Shown here one piece after another: positions 43,961 to 52,642 of a stretch of 64,000 nt of DNA (position 1 is its first letter; every line of letters begins with the position of its first letter). This DNA comes from Roseateles sp. DAIF2. Lineage in GTDB: Bacteria; Pseudomonadota; Gammaproteobacteria; Burkholderiales; Burkholderiaceae_C. The position numbers were made by a program, and so were the translations under genes. The notes under the pieces were generated by a model. That model saw only the letters and a list, made by a program, of their open reading frames with translations, made no database searches and was not told where the DNA came from. The stretch covers positions 2,046,001-2,110,000 of the forward strand of contig NZ_CP049919.1 of NCBI RefSeq assembly GCF_015624425.1. The letters are read 5' to 3'.

Positions 43961-44584
43961 ATGCCCGTGATCCTGGTCGCCAATCCCAAGGGCGGGGTTG
44001 GCAAATCGACGTTGGCCGGCAATATCGCCGGCTATTACGCCCGGCAGGGCCATGCGGTGATGCTGGGGGACATCGATGTCCAGCAGTCCTCGCGCCAATG
44101 GCTGGCGCTGCGCCCGCCGCAGCTGCCGGCGATCCGCAGCTGGGAGATCGAGGGCAAGACCCTGGCCCGGCCGCCCAAGGGCGTCAGCCATGTGGTGCTG
44201 GACACGCCGGCCGGCCTGCACGGCAAGCGGCTGGAGTCGGCCCACGGCCTGGCCGACAAGCTGCTGATCCCGCTGCAGGCCAGCCTGTTTGACATCCAGG
44301 CGACATACGGCTTCCTGCAAACCCTGCAAGATCTGCGGCGCCAGACGGGCCGCGGCCCGCAGCTGGCATTGGTGGGCATGCGCACCAAGGATGGCACCCT
44401 GTCGTCCCAGCATCTGCAGCAGTTTGTGCAGGGCCTGGACGTGCCGGTGCTGGGCATGCTGCGCGACACCCAGAACTATGTGCAACTGGCGGCCCGCGGT
44501 CTGACCCTGTGGGACGTCGCCCCCGGCCGGGTCGAACGCGACCTCGCCCAATGGCAGGCCTTGGGGGGCTGGCTGGACAAGTAG
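43961..44584 (+). CDS. ParA-family ATPase (orphan)
   Basis: 207 aa. Deviant Walker A NPKGGVGKSTLAGNIA at residues 8-23, Walker A' partner GDIDVQQSS, and Walker B-like VVLDTPAGL. No parB or other partition gene is adjacent, so it is more likely a positioning or cell-organisation ATPase than a chromosome segregator. The MaoC-type gene follows after 5 bp and is probably cotranscribed. The cargo is unknown. Confidence 0.88.
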   Translation: MPVILVANPKGGVGKSTLAGNIAGYYARQGHAVMLGDIDVQQSSRQWLALRPPQLPAIRSWEIEGKTLARPPKGVSHVVLDTPAGLHGKRLESAHGLADKLLIPLQASLFDIQATYGFLQTLQDLRRQTGRGPQLALVGMRTKDGTLSSQHLQQFVQGLDVPVLGMLRDTQNYVQLAARGLTLWDVAPGRVERDLAQWQALGGWLDK

Positions 44585-44589
44585 CGTCG

Positions 44590-45042
44590 ATGCGACATTT
44601 CGAAAGACTGGCCGACCTGGGCGCCTGCGTGGGGCAGGAGATCGGTCTCAGCGACTGGCTGCTGGTGGACCAGGCACGCATCGAGCGCTTCGCCGAGGCG
44701 ACCGAGGACGGGCAGTGGATCCATACCGACCCGGTGCGCGCCGCGGCCGGGCCCTTCGGCGGCACGATCGCCCATGGCTTCCTGACCCTCAGCCTGCTGC
44801 CGCGCTTCTTCGAGACCGGCTTTTCGATCGGCGACAGCCATATGGGCCTGAACTACGGGCTCGACAGGGTGCGCTTTCCCTCCCCGGTGCCGGCCGGCAG
44901 CCGCCTGCGGGCGCGCTTTCGGCTGCTGGCCTTCGAGCCGATCGAGGGCGGGGCGCAGCTGCAGGTGGAGGTGACGGTGGAGCGCGAGGGCGGGGCCAAG
45001 CCGGTCTGTGTCGCCGAATCGATCACCCGCCGCTACGTTTGA
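44590..45042 (+). CDS. MaoC-family (R)-specific enoyl-CoA hydratase-like protein
   Basis: 150 aa, single hot-dog fold. The hydratase signature is visible: EDGQWIHTDPVRAAAGPFGG then TIAHGFLTLSLLP, carrying the D/H catalytic pair (D and H five residues apart) typical of MaoC and PhaJ-like enzymes. The likely substrate is an enoyl-CoA or related thioester. The ATG at 44590 follows the ParA-like gene by 5 bp. No other fatty-acid gene is adjacent. Confidence 0.88.
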   Translation: MRHFERLADLGACVGQEIGLSDWLLVDQARIERFAEATEDGQWIHTDPVRAAAGPFGGTIAHGFLTLSLLPRFFETGFSIGDSHMGLNYGLDRVRFPSPVPAGSRLRARFRLLAFEPIEGGAQLQVEVTVEREGGAKPVCVAESITRRYV

Positions 45043-45073
45043 GTTTGCAATTCGAACAAAATCATCCTGGTAT

Positions 45074-45107
45074 CACCCATGAGGGGTGTGCCCAGCCCTG
45101 TAGGGCT
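45074..45107. promoter_or_regulatory. Two short inverted repeats upstream of the LuxR-type regulator gene
   Basis: CACCC-N5-GGGTG (45074-45088) and AGCCCT-GT-AGGGCT (45094-45107) lie in the 138-bp gap before the response regulator. A TATGAT at 45112-45117 could be a -10 element. The palindromes are candidate operators or a weak terminator of the preceding gene; there is no T-run. Confidence 0.35.
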
Positions 45108-45180
45108 CTTCTATGATCCGCCCCCGTAAGCATGCAGAAAACTGAGCATTTCGCCACGTTTGAGGAAGAAGGGGCCGAGC

Positions 45181-45912
45181 ATGAAAGTACTGCTCATTGA
45201 TGATCACCCGCTGATCCTGTCGGCCCTGCAGACCGTCATCGAGGGTTTGGGCGACGATGTGGAGGTGGTGGGCGCCGATTGCGCCGCCGCCGCGCGCAAA
45301 ACCTTGAAGCTGCACGACGATTTCGATCTGGTGCTGCTGGACCTGCAGCTGGGCGATGCCAGCGGCTTTGACGTGCTGGAGGAGTTCCGCGCCGCCTATC
45401 CGGCTTTGCCGGTGGTGGTGATCTCGGCCTCCGACCGCGCCAGCGACGTGATCCGTTCGATCGACCAGGGCGCGATGGGCTTCGTGCCCAAGCGCAGCAG
45501 CACCGAGATGCTGTCGCAGGCGCTCAAGCTGGTGATGTCGGGCGGCATCTATGTGCCGCCGATGAGCCTGGGCAACGAGGTGGCGGCCGAGGTCGCGCCG
45601 CAGCCGGTCAATCCGCGCCTGCACCAGATCCAGCAGGCCGCCAGCTCGCCGGGTTTCCAGACCGTCGGCAGCCTGGACGGCCTGTCGTTGACGCCGCGCC
45701 AGACCGATGTGCTGGCGCTGCTGCTGCAGGGCAAGCCGAACAAGATCATCGCCCGCGAGTTGGGCGTCTCGGTCGAGACGATCAAGGACCATGTGGCCGC
45801 GGTGCTGAAGGCGCTGGGCGTCAGCTCGCGCACCCAGGCGGTGCTGGCGGTCGGCCAGATGATCCAGCGCCAGCCGGACGCGCAATTCTCGACCTGGCGC
45901 GCCCCGGTCTGA
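45181..45912 (+). CDS. LuxR/NarL-family response regulator
   Basis: 243 aa. The receiver domain (1-120) has D7/D8 and phosphoacceptor D54 in LVLLDLQLGDASG. The C-terminal LuxR helix-turn-helix (about 175-235) contains LTPRQTDVLALLLQGKPNKI, ARELGVSVETIKDHVAAVLK. No cognate kinase is nearby, so its input is unknown. It lies 138 bp after the MaoC-type gene with palindromes in the gap, suggesting its own promoter. It converges with scpA. Confidence 0.92.
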   Translation: MKVLLIDDHPLILSALQTVIEGLGDDVEVVGADCAAAARKTLKLHDDFDLVLLDLQLGDASGFDVLEEFRAAYPALPVVVISASDRASDVIRSIDQGAMGFVPKRSSTEMLSQALKLVMSGGIYVPPMSLGNEVAAEVAPQPVNPRLHQIQQAASSPGFQTVGSLDGLSLTPRQTDVLALLLQGKPNKIIARELGVSVETIKDHVAAVLKALGVSSRTQAVLAVGQMIQRQPDAQFSTWRAPV

Positions 45913-45928
45913 GCGGGCGCCCGCGCAC

Positions 45929-46786
45929 TCAGGTGGGCGTGTAGGCCAGGCGCACGTAGACCGGCGCGAAGGCCTCGGCCTGGGTGATCTCGAGCAGGCG
46001 CTCGCGCGCCAGCTCCAGCATCGCGATGAAGGTGACGACCAGCACCTGCGGGCCGCGGTCGATCTCGAATAGATCCTCGAACAGCGCGAAGCGCTGGCCC
46101 TGCAGCCGGCGCAGCACGATGCTCATGTGCTCGCGCACCGACAGTTCCTCGCGGGTGATCTTGTGGTGCTGCACCAGCTTGGCGCGCTTCAGGATTTCCA
46201 GCCAGGCATCGCGCAGGTCGACCGCCTCGACATCGGGGAAGCGTGGCGTCAGCGATTGCTCGATGTAAATCTGCGCGCGCAGGAAGTCGCGTCCCAGCAC
46301 CGGCAGCGCGTCCAGCTTCAGGGCGGCCAGCTTGATCTGCTCGTATTCCAGCAGGCGCCGCACCAGCTCAGCGCGCGGATCCTCGGGCTCGCCGCCGTCC
46401 TCGGTCTTCTTCGGCGGCAGCAGCATGCGCGACTTGATCTCGATCAGCATCGCGGCCATCAGCAGGTACTCACTGGCCAGCTCGAGATTGGTCTTGCGGA
46501 TCTCGTCGACATAGCTGAGGTACTGCCGCGTCACGTCGGCCAGCGGGATGTCGAGGATGTTGAAGTTCTGGCGCCGGATCAGGTAGAGCAGCAGGTCCAG
46601 CGGGCCCTCGAAGGCCTCGAGGAAGACCTCCAGCGCCTCCGGCGGGATGTAGAGGTCCTGTGGCAGCGTGAACAGCGGCTCGCCGTAGAGGCGGGCGACG
46701 GCGACGCCGTCCACCGTCTGCGGCAGGCCGTCGCTCGCCGCCTCGGAAGCGGCTGGTGCGGCGGACAGGGCCTCGGCTTCGTTCAC
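45929..46786 (-). CDS. scpA: Segregation and condensation protein A (ScpA)
   Basis: ScpA, 285 aa, the kleisin of the bacterial SMC-ScpAB condensin. EVFLEAFEGPLDLLLYLIRR, NILDIPLADVTRQYLSYVDE and ASEYLLMAAMLIEIKSRMLL are diagnostic. The GTG at 46786 is preferred: it overlaps the stop of the DUF3460 gene (GTGA), and longer in-frame extensions run into that gene. scpB and smc are not in the window. Confidence 0.93.
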   Translation of the reverse strand: MNEAEALSAAPAASEAASDGLPQTVDGVAVARLYGEPLFTLPQDLYIPPEALEVFLEAFEGPLDLLLYLIRRQNFNILDIPLADVTRQYLSYVDEIRKTNLELASEYLLMAAMLIEIKSRMLLPPKKTEDGGEPEDPRAELVRRLLEYEQIKLAALKLDALPVLGRDFLRAQIYIEQSLTPRFPDVEAVDLRDAWLEILKRAKLVQHHKITREELSVREHMSIVLRRLQGQRFALFEDLFEIDRGPQVLVVTFIAMLELARERLLEITQAEAFAPVYVRLAYTPT

Positions 46787-46986
46787 TCGCTCTTGGTCTG
46801 GTAGACGTAGGCCTGCTGGTCGACCCGGGCGCTGCGGTAGTCGGACTGGGCCTGGCGATCCACCGCCTTGTCCCACAGCAGGGCGCGGCCGGCGCGCTGC
46901 TCGGCTTCCAGGGTCGGCTTCTTGGCCTTCAACTCATCGATGAAGTTGGTGACGTCGGACTTGTAGGGCTTCCAGAACAAAGGCAT
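46783..46986 (-). CDS. DUF3460 family small protein
   Basis: 67 aa, starting MPLFWKPYKSDVTNFIDELK, the recognisable DUF3460 pattern of Betaproteobacteria, where it commonly precedes scpA. The function is unknown. The frame extends to 47037 but would then overlap the SulP gene and add non-conserved residues. It overlaps scpA by four bases and is probably in the same transcript. Confidence 0.85.
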   Translation of the reverse strand: MPLFWKPYKSDVTNFIDELKAKKPTLEAEQRAGRALLWDKAVDRQAQSDYRSARVDQQAYVYQTKSE

Positions 46987-47020
46987 GGCGTGAATGGCTT
47001 GAGGCTCGAATCCGGCGATT

Positions 47021-48649
47021 TTACAAGCCGCGGGCACGGCGCCATGCCGCCAGGTCGTGATGGATGCCGCCTTCGCCCAGCGCCAGGCCGCCGCGCTCGA
47101 TCAGGCTGGCCGGCTGTTCGTTCAGGCCGCACAGGCTCAGCCGCCGCCCCTGCTGCGCCAGGCCGCGCTGCAACTGCACCAGCGCGTCCAGCCCCGAACT
47201 GTCCATCGAGACCAGCTGGTGCATGTCCAGCACCAGCTCGCGGCAATCGGCCGGCAGCCGCTCGGCCAGGCCCTCGACCTTGCCGACCGCGCCGAAGAAC
47301 AGCGAACCATAGAGCCGCATCAGCACCACGCCGGGCGGTGCGTCGGGGAAGTCCGGCAGCGGCTCGGCGCGGAACAGCGTGCTCATGCGGTAGATGAAGA
47401 ACAGGCAGGCCAGCACCAGGCCGACCTGTACCGCGACCGTCAGGTCGAACACCACGGTCAGCGCGAAGGTGCCCAGCAGGATGGTGCGGTAGGGCAGGTT
47501 GAAGCGGCGCAGCCGTGTGAACTCGTGCCACTCGCCCATGCGCAGCGCCACCACCAGCAGGATGCCCGCAAGCGCGGCCAGTGGCACCGCGCTGGCCAGC
47601 GGCGCGGCGACCAGCACGATCAGCAGCAGCGCGGCCGCATGCACCATGCCCGCCACCGGGCTGGTGGCGCCGGCGCGCAGATTGGTGACGGTGCGCGCGA
47701 TCGTGCCGGTGGCCGGCAGGCCGCCGAACAGCGGCGCGGCGATGTTGGCCAGCCCTTGAGCCATCAGCTCCTGGTTCGGGTCGTGGCGTGGCAGCCGGCC
47801 CTCGCTCATCTGGTCGGCCACCCGCGCGCACAGCAGCGACTCGACCGCGCCCAGCAGCGCGATCGTGAGGGTCGGGATGAAGAGCTGCTGCAGGCTGGCC
47901 CATTCCAGCGCCGGCCAGGCGAAATCCGGCAGGCCCGGCGGGATGCCGCCGAAGCGGCTGCCGATGGTGTCCAGCGGCAGCCGCAAGGCCCAGGTCGCCA
48001 GGCCCGCCAGCACCAGCGCGACCAGGGTCGGTGGCAGCACGGCGAAGCGCCGCGGCAGGCGCGGCCACAGCAACACCAGGGCCATGCAGGCCAGGCCCAG
48101 CGCCAGCGCTGCCGGGTTGAAGTCGTGCAGATGCGCGTACAGCGTGCCGAGCTGGCCGAAGAAGTCGGCCGGCATCTGGTCGATGTGCAGCCCCAGCAGG
48201 TCCTTCAGCTGGGATAGTGCGATCAGCACCGCGATGCCGTTGGTGAAGCCGATCACGATCGAGACCGGGACGTAGCGCACCAGCACGCCCAGGCGCAGCG
48301 CGCCCATCGCCAGCAGCAGCACGCCGGCCAGCATCGTGGCCACCAGTAGATTGGCCAGGCCGTAGCGCTGCACGATGCCGTAGACGATCACGATGAAGGC
48401 GCCGGCCGGGCCGCCGATCTGCACGCTGGAGCCGCCCAGCAGCGAGATCAGGAAGCCGGCGATGATCGCGGTGGCCAGGCCCTGCTCGGGCTTGACGCCG
48501 GAGGCGATCGCGAAGGCCAGCGCCAGCGGCAGCGCGACCACGCCGACCGTCAGGCCGGCGCCGAGATCGGCGAGGAAACGCTGGCGCGTGTAGCCGCGCA
48601 GGCTGTCAAGCAGGCGCGGATGGAAGCGGTGCAGTGGGGGCAGGTCCAT
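47021..48649 (-). CDS. SulP-family anion (sulfate/bicarbonate) transporter with STAS domain
   Basis: 542 aa. The multi-helix SulP transport domain (residues about 20-410) contains LTVGVVALPLALAFAIASGV and SSVQIGGPAGAFIVIVYGIV. The C-terminal STAS domain (about 430-535) has ELVLDMHQLVSMDSSGLDAL. It probably imports sulfate, bicarbonate or a related anion; the substrate cannot be fixed from sequence. A 165-bp leader with a possible short upstream frame and a hairpin separates it from metG on the same strand. Confidence 0.92.
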   Translation of the reverse strand: MDLPPLHRFHPRLLDSLRGYTRQRFLADLGAGLTVGVVALPLALAFAIASGVKPEQGLATAIIAGFLISLLGGSSVQIGGPAGAFIVIVYGIVQRYGLANLLVATMLAGVLLLAMGALRLGVLVRYVPVSIVIGFTNGIAVLIALSQLKDLLGLHIDQMPADFFGQLGTLYAHLHDFNPAALALGLACMALVLLWPRLPRRFAVLPPTLVALVLAGLATWALRLPLDTIGSRFGGIPPGLPDFAWPALEWASLQQLFIPTLTIALLGAVESLLCARVADQMSEGRLPRHDPNQELMAQGLANIAAPLFGGLPATGTIARTVTNLRAGATSPVAGMVHAAALLLIVLVAAPLASAVPLAALAGILLVVALRMGEWHEFTRLRRFNLPYRTILLGTFALTVVFDLTVAVQVGLVLACLFFIYRMSTLFRAEPLPDFPDAPPGVVLMRLYGSLFFGAVGKVEGLAERLPADCRELVLDMHQLVSMDSSGLDALVQLQRGLAQQGRRLSLCGLNEQPASLIERGGLALGEGGIHHDLAAWRRARGL

Positions 48650-48788
48650 GGTGGACGACTCTCCGGTTCGATGACGGGCAGCGAGAGGGGAGAGTGGTCC
48701 GCGGCGGACCGCAGTGGTGGCGCCGCGCGATGAAGCGACGGCGCCGGCTCAGCAGCAGGGTGCGGCTGTCGGGGGCGGCAGGTCGCAT
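48606..48788 (-). promoter_or_regulatory. Possible leader peptide and hairpin upstream of the SulP gene
   Basis: In the metG-SulP gap a short frame begins with ATG at 48788 and reads LLLSRRRRFIARRHHCGPPR. The single early Cys codon (residue 26, 48711-48713) is followed at once by a perfect 7-bp hairpin (48696-48710, GGTCCGC and its complement). The frame would run past the transporter ATG and end at 48606. Arg/His/Cys-rich leader peptides precede sulfur-assimilation genes in some bacteria; translation and regulation here are inference. Confidence 0.3.
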
Positions 48789-48814
48789 GTGCAGCAAGCC
48801 CCCGCGTGGCCGGC

Positions 48815-50860
48815 TCAGCGCACCCGCATGCCCGGCTGGGCGCCGGGGAGGGGCTCCAGCACGAAGACGCCTGGGTTCGCCTTCTCGTCGGCATGGCTGG
48901 CGGCCAGCACCATGCCCTCGCTGACGCCGAACTTCATCTTGCGCGGCGCCAGATTGGCGACCATCACGGTCAGCTTGCCTTCCAGCTGCTCGGGCTGGTA
49001 GCTGCCCTTGATGCCGGAGAAGACATTGCGCAGCCGGCCCTCGCCGACGTCCAGGGTCAGACGCAGCAGCTTGTCCGAGCCCTCGACATGCTCGGCCTTG
49101 ACGATCTTGGCGATGCGCAGGTCGACCTTGGTGAAGTCGTCAATCTTGATCTCGGGCGCCAACTCTTCGCCGCCGGGGATCACCTTCGGAGCGGCGGGCG
49201 GCTCGAACAAGGCCTCCAGCAGCTTCGGGTCGACGCGCTGCATCAGGTGCTCGTAGGCGCCGATCTGGTGGGCGCCGAGCGCGGTCTGCGCATCGGCGAA
49301 GGTGAAGGGCTCGACCTTCAGGAAGGCCTCGACCTTGGCCACCAGGGCCGGCAGCACCGGCTTCAGGTAGATCGACAGCACGCGGAAGGCCTCGATGCAG
49401 ACGCTGCAGACATCCTGCAGCACCTGATCCTTGCCTTCCTGCTTGGCCAGCTCCCAAGGCTTGTTCTGGTCGACGTACTCGTTGACGCGGTCGGCCAGCA
49501 GCATGATCTCGCGCAGCGCCTTGCCGAACTCGCGGGTCTCGTAGAGCTCGGCGATCGCCGGCCCTTGGGCGCGCAGGCCGTCCAGCAAGGTCTGACCCTC
49601 GACGCCGACATCGGCCGACAGGCGGCCGTCGAAGCGCTTGGCCAGGAAGCCGGCGGCGCGCGAGGCGATGTTGATGTACTTGCCGACCAGGTCGGAGTTG
49701 ACACGGGCGACGAAGTCCTCGGGGTTGAAGTCCAGGTCCTCGACCTTGCTGTTGAGCTTGGCGGCCAGGTAGTAGCGCAGCCATTCGGCGTTCATGCCCA
49801 GCTTCAGGTACTTCAGCGGGTCCAGGCCGGTGCCGCGGCTCTTGCTCATCTTCTCGCCGCCGTTGACGGTCAGGAAGCCGTGCACGAACACATGGTTGGG
49901 CGTCTTGCGGCCGCTGAAATGCAGCATCGCCGGCCAGAACAGCGTGTGGAAGTAGGTGATGTCCTTGCCGATGAAATGGACCTGCTCGACCGACTCGTCG
50001 GCCATGAAGGCCTCGTAGTCCCAGCCCTTCTTGCCGAAGTAGTTCTTCAGCGAGGCCAGGTAGCCGATCGGCGCGTCCAGCCAGACGTAGAAATACTTGC
50101 CCGGCGCATCGGGGATCTCGATGCCGAAGTAGGGCGCATCGCGGCTGATGTCCCAGTCACCCAGGCCGCCCTTGCCTTCCTCGTCCTTGGTGAACCATTC
50201 CTTGATCTTGTTCAGCACCTCACTCTGCAGCCGGCCCGGGGTCTGGGTCCATTGCTCGAGGAAGGCGATGCAGCGCGGGTCGCTGAGCTTGAAGAAGTAA
50301 TGCTCCGAACTCTTCATCACCGGCGTCGCGCCGGTCAGCACCGAGAAGGGGTTCTTCAGCTCGGTCGGCGTGTAGACCGCGCCGCAGACCTCGCAGCTGT
50401 CGCCGTACTGATCCTTCGCGCCGCATTTCGGGCATTCGCCCTTGATGAAGCGGTCCGGCAGGAACATCGCCTTCTGCGGGTCGAAGAACTGCTCGATGGT
50501 CTTGACCTCGATCAGCTCGCTCTTGCGCAGGGCCTTGTAGACCTCCTTGGACAGCTCGTGGTTCTCGGCGCCGTCGGTCGAGTGCCAGTTGTCGAAGCTG
50601 ATGTGGAAGCCGTTCAGATAGTCCTTGCGGCCGGCCGCGATGTCGGCCACGAACTGCTGCGGCGTCTTGCCCGCCTTTTCCGCCGCGATCATGATCGGCG
50701 CGCCATGCGCGTCATCGGCGCAGACGAAATGCACCTGCTGGCCCGTCATGCGCTGGAAGCGCACCCAGATATCGGCCTGGGTGTATTCCATGATGTGGCC
50801 AATATGGAAATTGGCGTTCGCATAGGGCAGGGCGGTGGTGACGAAGAGCTTGCGTGTCAT
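48815..50860 (-). CDS. metG: Methionyl-tRNA synthetase
   Basis: MetRS, 681 aa, charges tRNA-Met. Class I signatures: HIGH at about residues 19-22 and KMSKS in [16 protein letters not shown]. Zinc knuckle cysteines are in [20 protein letters not shown]-terminal tRNA-binding (EMAP-like) domain (about 580-681: [20 protein letters not shown]) permits dimerisation. The ATG at 50860 ([16 protein letters not shown]) is chosen over an in-frame start 14 codons upstream. Confidence 0.97.
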   Translation of the reverse strand: MTRKLFVTTALPYANANFHIGHIMEYTQADIWVRFQRMTGQQVHFVCADDAHGAPIMIAAEKAGKTPQQFVADIAAGRKDYLNGFHISFDNWHSTDGAENHELSKEVYKALRKSELIEVKTIEQFFDPQKAMFLPDRFIKGECPKCGAKDQYGDSCEVCGAVYTPTELKNPFSVLTGATPVMKSSEHYFFKLSDPRCIAFLEQWTQTPGRLQSEVLNKIKEWFTKDEEGKGGLGDWDISRDAPYFGIEIPDAPGKYFYVWLDAPIGYLASLKNYFGKKGWDYEAFMADESVEQVHFIGKDITYFHTLFWPAMLHFSGRKTPNHVFVHGFLTVNGGEKMSKSRGTGLDPLKYLKLGMNAEWLRYYLAAKLNSKVEDLDFNPEDFVARVNSDLVGKYINIASRAAGFLAKRFDGRLSADVGVEGQTLLDGLRAQGPAIAELYETREFGKALREIMLLADRVNEYVDQNKPWELAKQEGKDQVLQDVCSVCIEAFRVLSIYLKPVLPALVAKVEAFLKVEPFTFADAQTALGAHQIGAYEHLMQRVDPKLLEALFEPPAAPKVIPGGEELAPEIKIDDFTKVDLRIAKIVKAEHVEGSDKLLRLTLDVGEGRLRNVFSGIKGSYQPEQLEGKLTVMVANLAPRKMKFGVSEGMVLAASHADEKANPGVFVLEPLPGAQPGMRVR

Positions 50861-50930
50861 GGCGGTGGGAGACGGGAACGGCGGCATGGCGGTATCGGCC
50901 ATGCGCGGGAGGGAGCGATTTTAGGCGGGC

Positions 50931-51119
50931 TCAGCGCGGATCCGGTTCGGCCGGGGCCTCGCCGCTGCTGCCTTCCGCGCCCTCGGGTGCGGCGGCCTCG
51001 CCTTCAGCGGTGGCCTCCTCGTTGGGCCGGTTCAGCTTGCGCTGGCGTTTTTCCTCGTTCTTGCGCTTCTTGGCCAGTTCGCGCTGACGCTTCTCGTAGG
51101 AGTAGTTCGGGGTTGCCAA
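50931..51119 (-). CDS. Small charged conserved hypothetical protein
   Basis: 62 aa. The strongly basic N-terminal half (NYSYEKRQRELAKKRKNEEK, RQRKLNRP) is followed by an acidic Ala/Glu/Gly tail. I recognise the MATPNYSYEKRQRELAKK-type start as a recurring small protein in Betaproteobacteria, but no function is known. An RBS-like AGGAG precedes the ATG (CTTTA-free TAAAGGAGTCCCGACTTG context). It lies 70 bp upstream of metG on the same strand. Confidence 0.75.
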   Translation of the reverse strand: MATPNYSYEKRQRELAKKRKNEEKRQRKLNRPNEEATAEGEAAAPEGAEGSSGEAPAEPDPR

Positions 51120-51271
51120 GTCGGGACTCCTTTACTGGCTCGCGACATGCGAGCCCTGGGTCCACTGTAACTCCTGGGCGTTGACTTGGGCTTTCACAAC
51201 CCTTGCAGTTAGCGCCGGAAGTTCGAGTCCAGTTCAAGGATGTTGCTTAAGCTCTTGATTTGTAAAGCCTC

Positions 51272-51366
51272 GTTCAGCTATCCACCGATGCTGTGGATAA
51301 CTTTGTGGAGAAGCGCCGGGCGACGCCTCCAAACCCTTGTGGCGACGGGCTGCGCCTTTTGTTGCC
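51272..51366 (+). repeat. Dispersed intergenic repeat, copy A, with exact DnaA-box sequence
   Basis: The core is TATCCAC (51279-51285), 7-nt loop, GTGGATA (51293-51299), continuing AACTTTGTG. TGTGGATAA at 51292-51300 is the exact complement of the DnaA box TTATCCACA. The 3' part ends in GCGCCTTTTGTTGCC (51352-51366), matching copy D. Same layout as copies B, C and D. Confidence 0.65.
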
Positions 51367-51369
51367 GTT

Positions 51370-51413
51370 TTTTTAAGCATGGTGCGAAGCTCTATATGAA
51401 TCAATCACTTAGC
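51370..51413 (-). repeat. Partial inverted copy of the dispersed repeat
   Basis: TTTTTAAGCATGG (51370-51382) is identical to 62574-62586 next to copy D. It is followed by AATCAATCACTTAGCG, which aligns with the AATCAATCACTTGGCG of copy C. The core inverted repeat is missing. Confidence 0.5.
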
Positions 51414-51542
51414 GCTGTGCCGGGGAAACCTTGAGATGCGATGCAGCAAGCCCGGTGTGCCGGCTCGGCATCGCCTTCGCTGCGCCGGAAATGGGGATAA
51501 GTCAAGTCCCGTCTGGCAAAAATCACACCCTTAGGGAGGCCC

Positions 51543-51637
51543 GTTGAACTGTCCACGGCTGATGTGGACAAGTTTGTGAACGGGCTTTCGATAGCACTTT
51601 CAAGTCTTTGATTTGTAATGATTGTTGTTGGTGTGCC
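51543..51637 (+). repeat. Dispersed intergenic repeat, copy B
   Basis: TGTCCAC (51550-51556), 7-nt loop, GTGGACA (51564-51570): the same stem and loop size as copy A. It is followed by AGTTTGTGAAC and, further on, CAAGTCTTTGATTTG, which aligns with the CAAGTGATTGATTTC of copy C read on the opposite strand. It lies 107 bp before minC. Confidence 0.65.
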
Positions 51638-51743
51638 TGTTTTTTGAGCAGCTGCATCGGGGCCCGACGCCTGGGGCCAACGCCTAGCGGGTCGTGGCGG
51701 CGAGGCCGCTAAAATCGCGCACTTTGCAAGACAACGGCGGGCG

Positions 51744-52592
51744 ATGACGCAGGTACAAGAGGGAAGGCAGTCGAGCCGGGCAGCAGCCCGGGCACAGGAG
51801 CATTTCGAGCTGAAGAGCGCGACGCTCGGCCTGCTGGTCCTGGAATTGAAGACCGCTGACCTGGAGGCGCTCGCCGCCGAGTTGCGCCAGCGCCTGGGTG
51901 ACACTCCGGATGTGTTCGACCGCGAGCCGCTGCTGATCGACTTCACACAGCTGCCGCAGCCCGCGGGCGACGAAGCCACCGCGCAGGGCGAGTTGAGCCT
52001 GGGTGCCGAACCCGAGATCGATCTGGTCGCGCTGCTGGCCCTGCTGCGCCAGTACCGCATGCAGCCGGTGGCCGTGGCCGGCGCCGGCCCGGCCCTGCTG
52101 GCGCGGGCCCAGGCCCTGGGCCTGGCCGAGGCGCCCGATGTGGATCCGCAGCCCGTGGCGCGCGCCGAACCGCGCGTGCAGGAGGTGGTGCGCGAGGTCA
52201 TCAAGGAGGTGATCGTCGAGCGCGCGGTCGAGGTGCCCGTGGCGCCGGCCGAGGCACCGCGCACCCTGGTGATCGACAAGCCATTGCGCAGTGGCCAGCA
52301 GGTCTATGCCAAGGGCTGCGACCTGGTGGTGCTGGCGCTGGTGAGCCATGGCGCCGAGGTGATCGCCGACGGCCATATCCATGTCTACGCACCGCTGCGC
52401 GGCAAGGCCATCGCCGGCGCGCGCGGCAATACCGAGGCGCGCATCTTCGCCGCCAGCCTGGAGGCGGAACTGATCGCGATCGCCGGCATTTACCGCACCA
52501 CCGAGAACCCGCTGCCCGACGCCGTGCTGGGCAAGCCGGCCCAGGTGCGGCTGGAGGGCGAGAAGCTGGTGATGGAACCGCTCAAGACCTGA
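51744..52592 (+). CDS. minC: Septum site-determining protein MinC
   Basis: MinC, 282 aa, the FtsZ polymerisation inhibitor. An N-terminal MinC_N domain (about 18-110: [20 protein letters not shown]) is joined by a long linker with charged repeats ([20 protein letters not shown]) to the beta-helical MinC_C domain (about 172-275: [36 protein letters not shown] [20 protein letters not shown]). First gene of minCDE. minD follows after 50 bp. Confidence 0.96.
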   Translation: MTQVQEGRQSSRAAARAQEHFELKSATLGLLVLELKTADLEALAAELRQRLGDTPDVFDREPLLIDFTQLPQPAGDEATAQGELSLGAEPEIDLVALLALLRQYRMQPVAVAGAGPALLARAQALGLAEAPDVDPQPVARAEPRVQEVVREVIKEVIVERAVEVPVAPAEAPRTLVIDKPLRSGQQVYAKGCDLVVLALVSHGAEVIADGHIHVYAPLRGKAIAGARGNTEARIFAASLEAELIAIAGIYRTTENPLPDAVLGKPAQVRLEGEKLVMEPLKT

Positions 52593-52642
52593 CCCCAACG
52601 AACACCTTTTGCAGTACACAGTTTTTTTGAGGACCTGAATCG

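Larger units (their letters stand above)
51120..51743. other. 624-bp intergenic region carrying repeat copies
   Basis: No plausible gene. The region is clearly more A/T-rich than its surroundings and lies between two divergent transcripts (the 62-aa gene and minC). It contains two full copies of a dispersed repeat (51272-51366 and 51543-51637), a partial inverted copy (51370-51413), a run of seven T at 51368-51374, and a candidate minC -10 (TAAAAT, 51710-51715). Confidence 0.8.

Noticed and set aside
45913..45924. GC-only palindrome GCGGGCGCCCGC between the LuxR-type gene and scpA
   Set aside because: No loop and no T-run; at this base composition such palindromes occur often by chance.
46787..46876. 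Longer in-frame N-terminus for scpA
   Set aside because: It would overlap the DUF3460 gene and adds residues unlike ScpA; the GTG that overlaps the DUF3460 stop is the better start.
51200..51235. GTTCGAGTCC resembling a tRNA T-loop
   Set aside because: The flanking bases do not form a T-stem and no acceptor, D or anticodon arm can be built around it.
51352..51374. Possible terminator with T-run (GGCGAC ... GTTGCC then seven T)
   Set aside because: The loop is 14 nt, the stem short with a wobble pair, and no + strand gene precedes it; it is better explained as part of the repeat.
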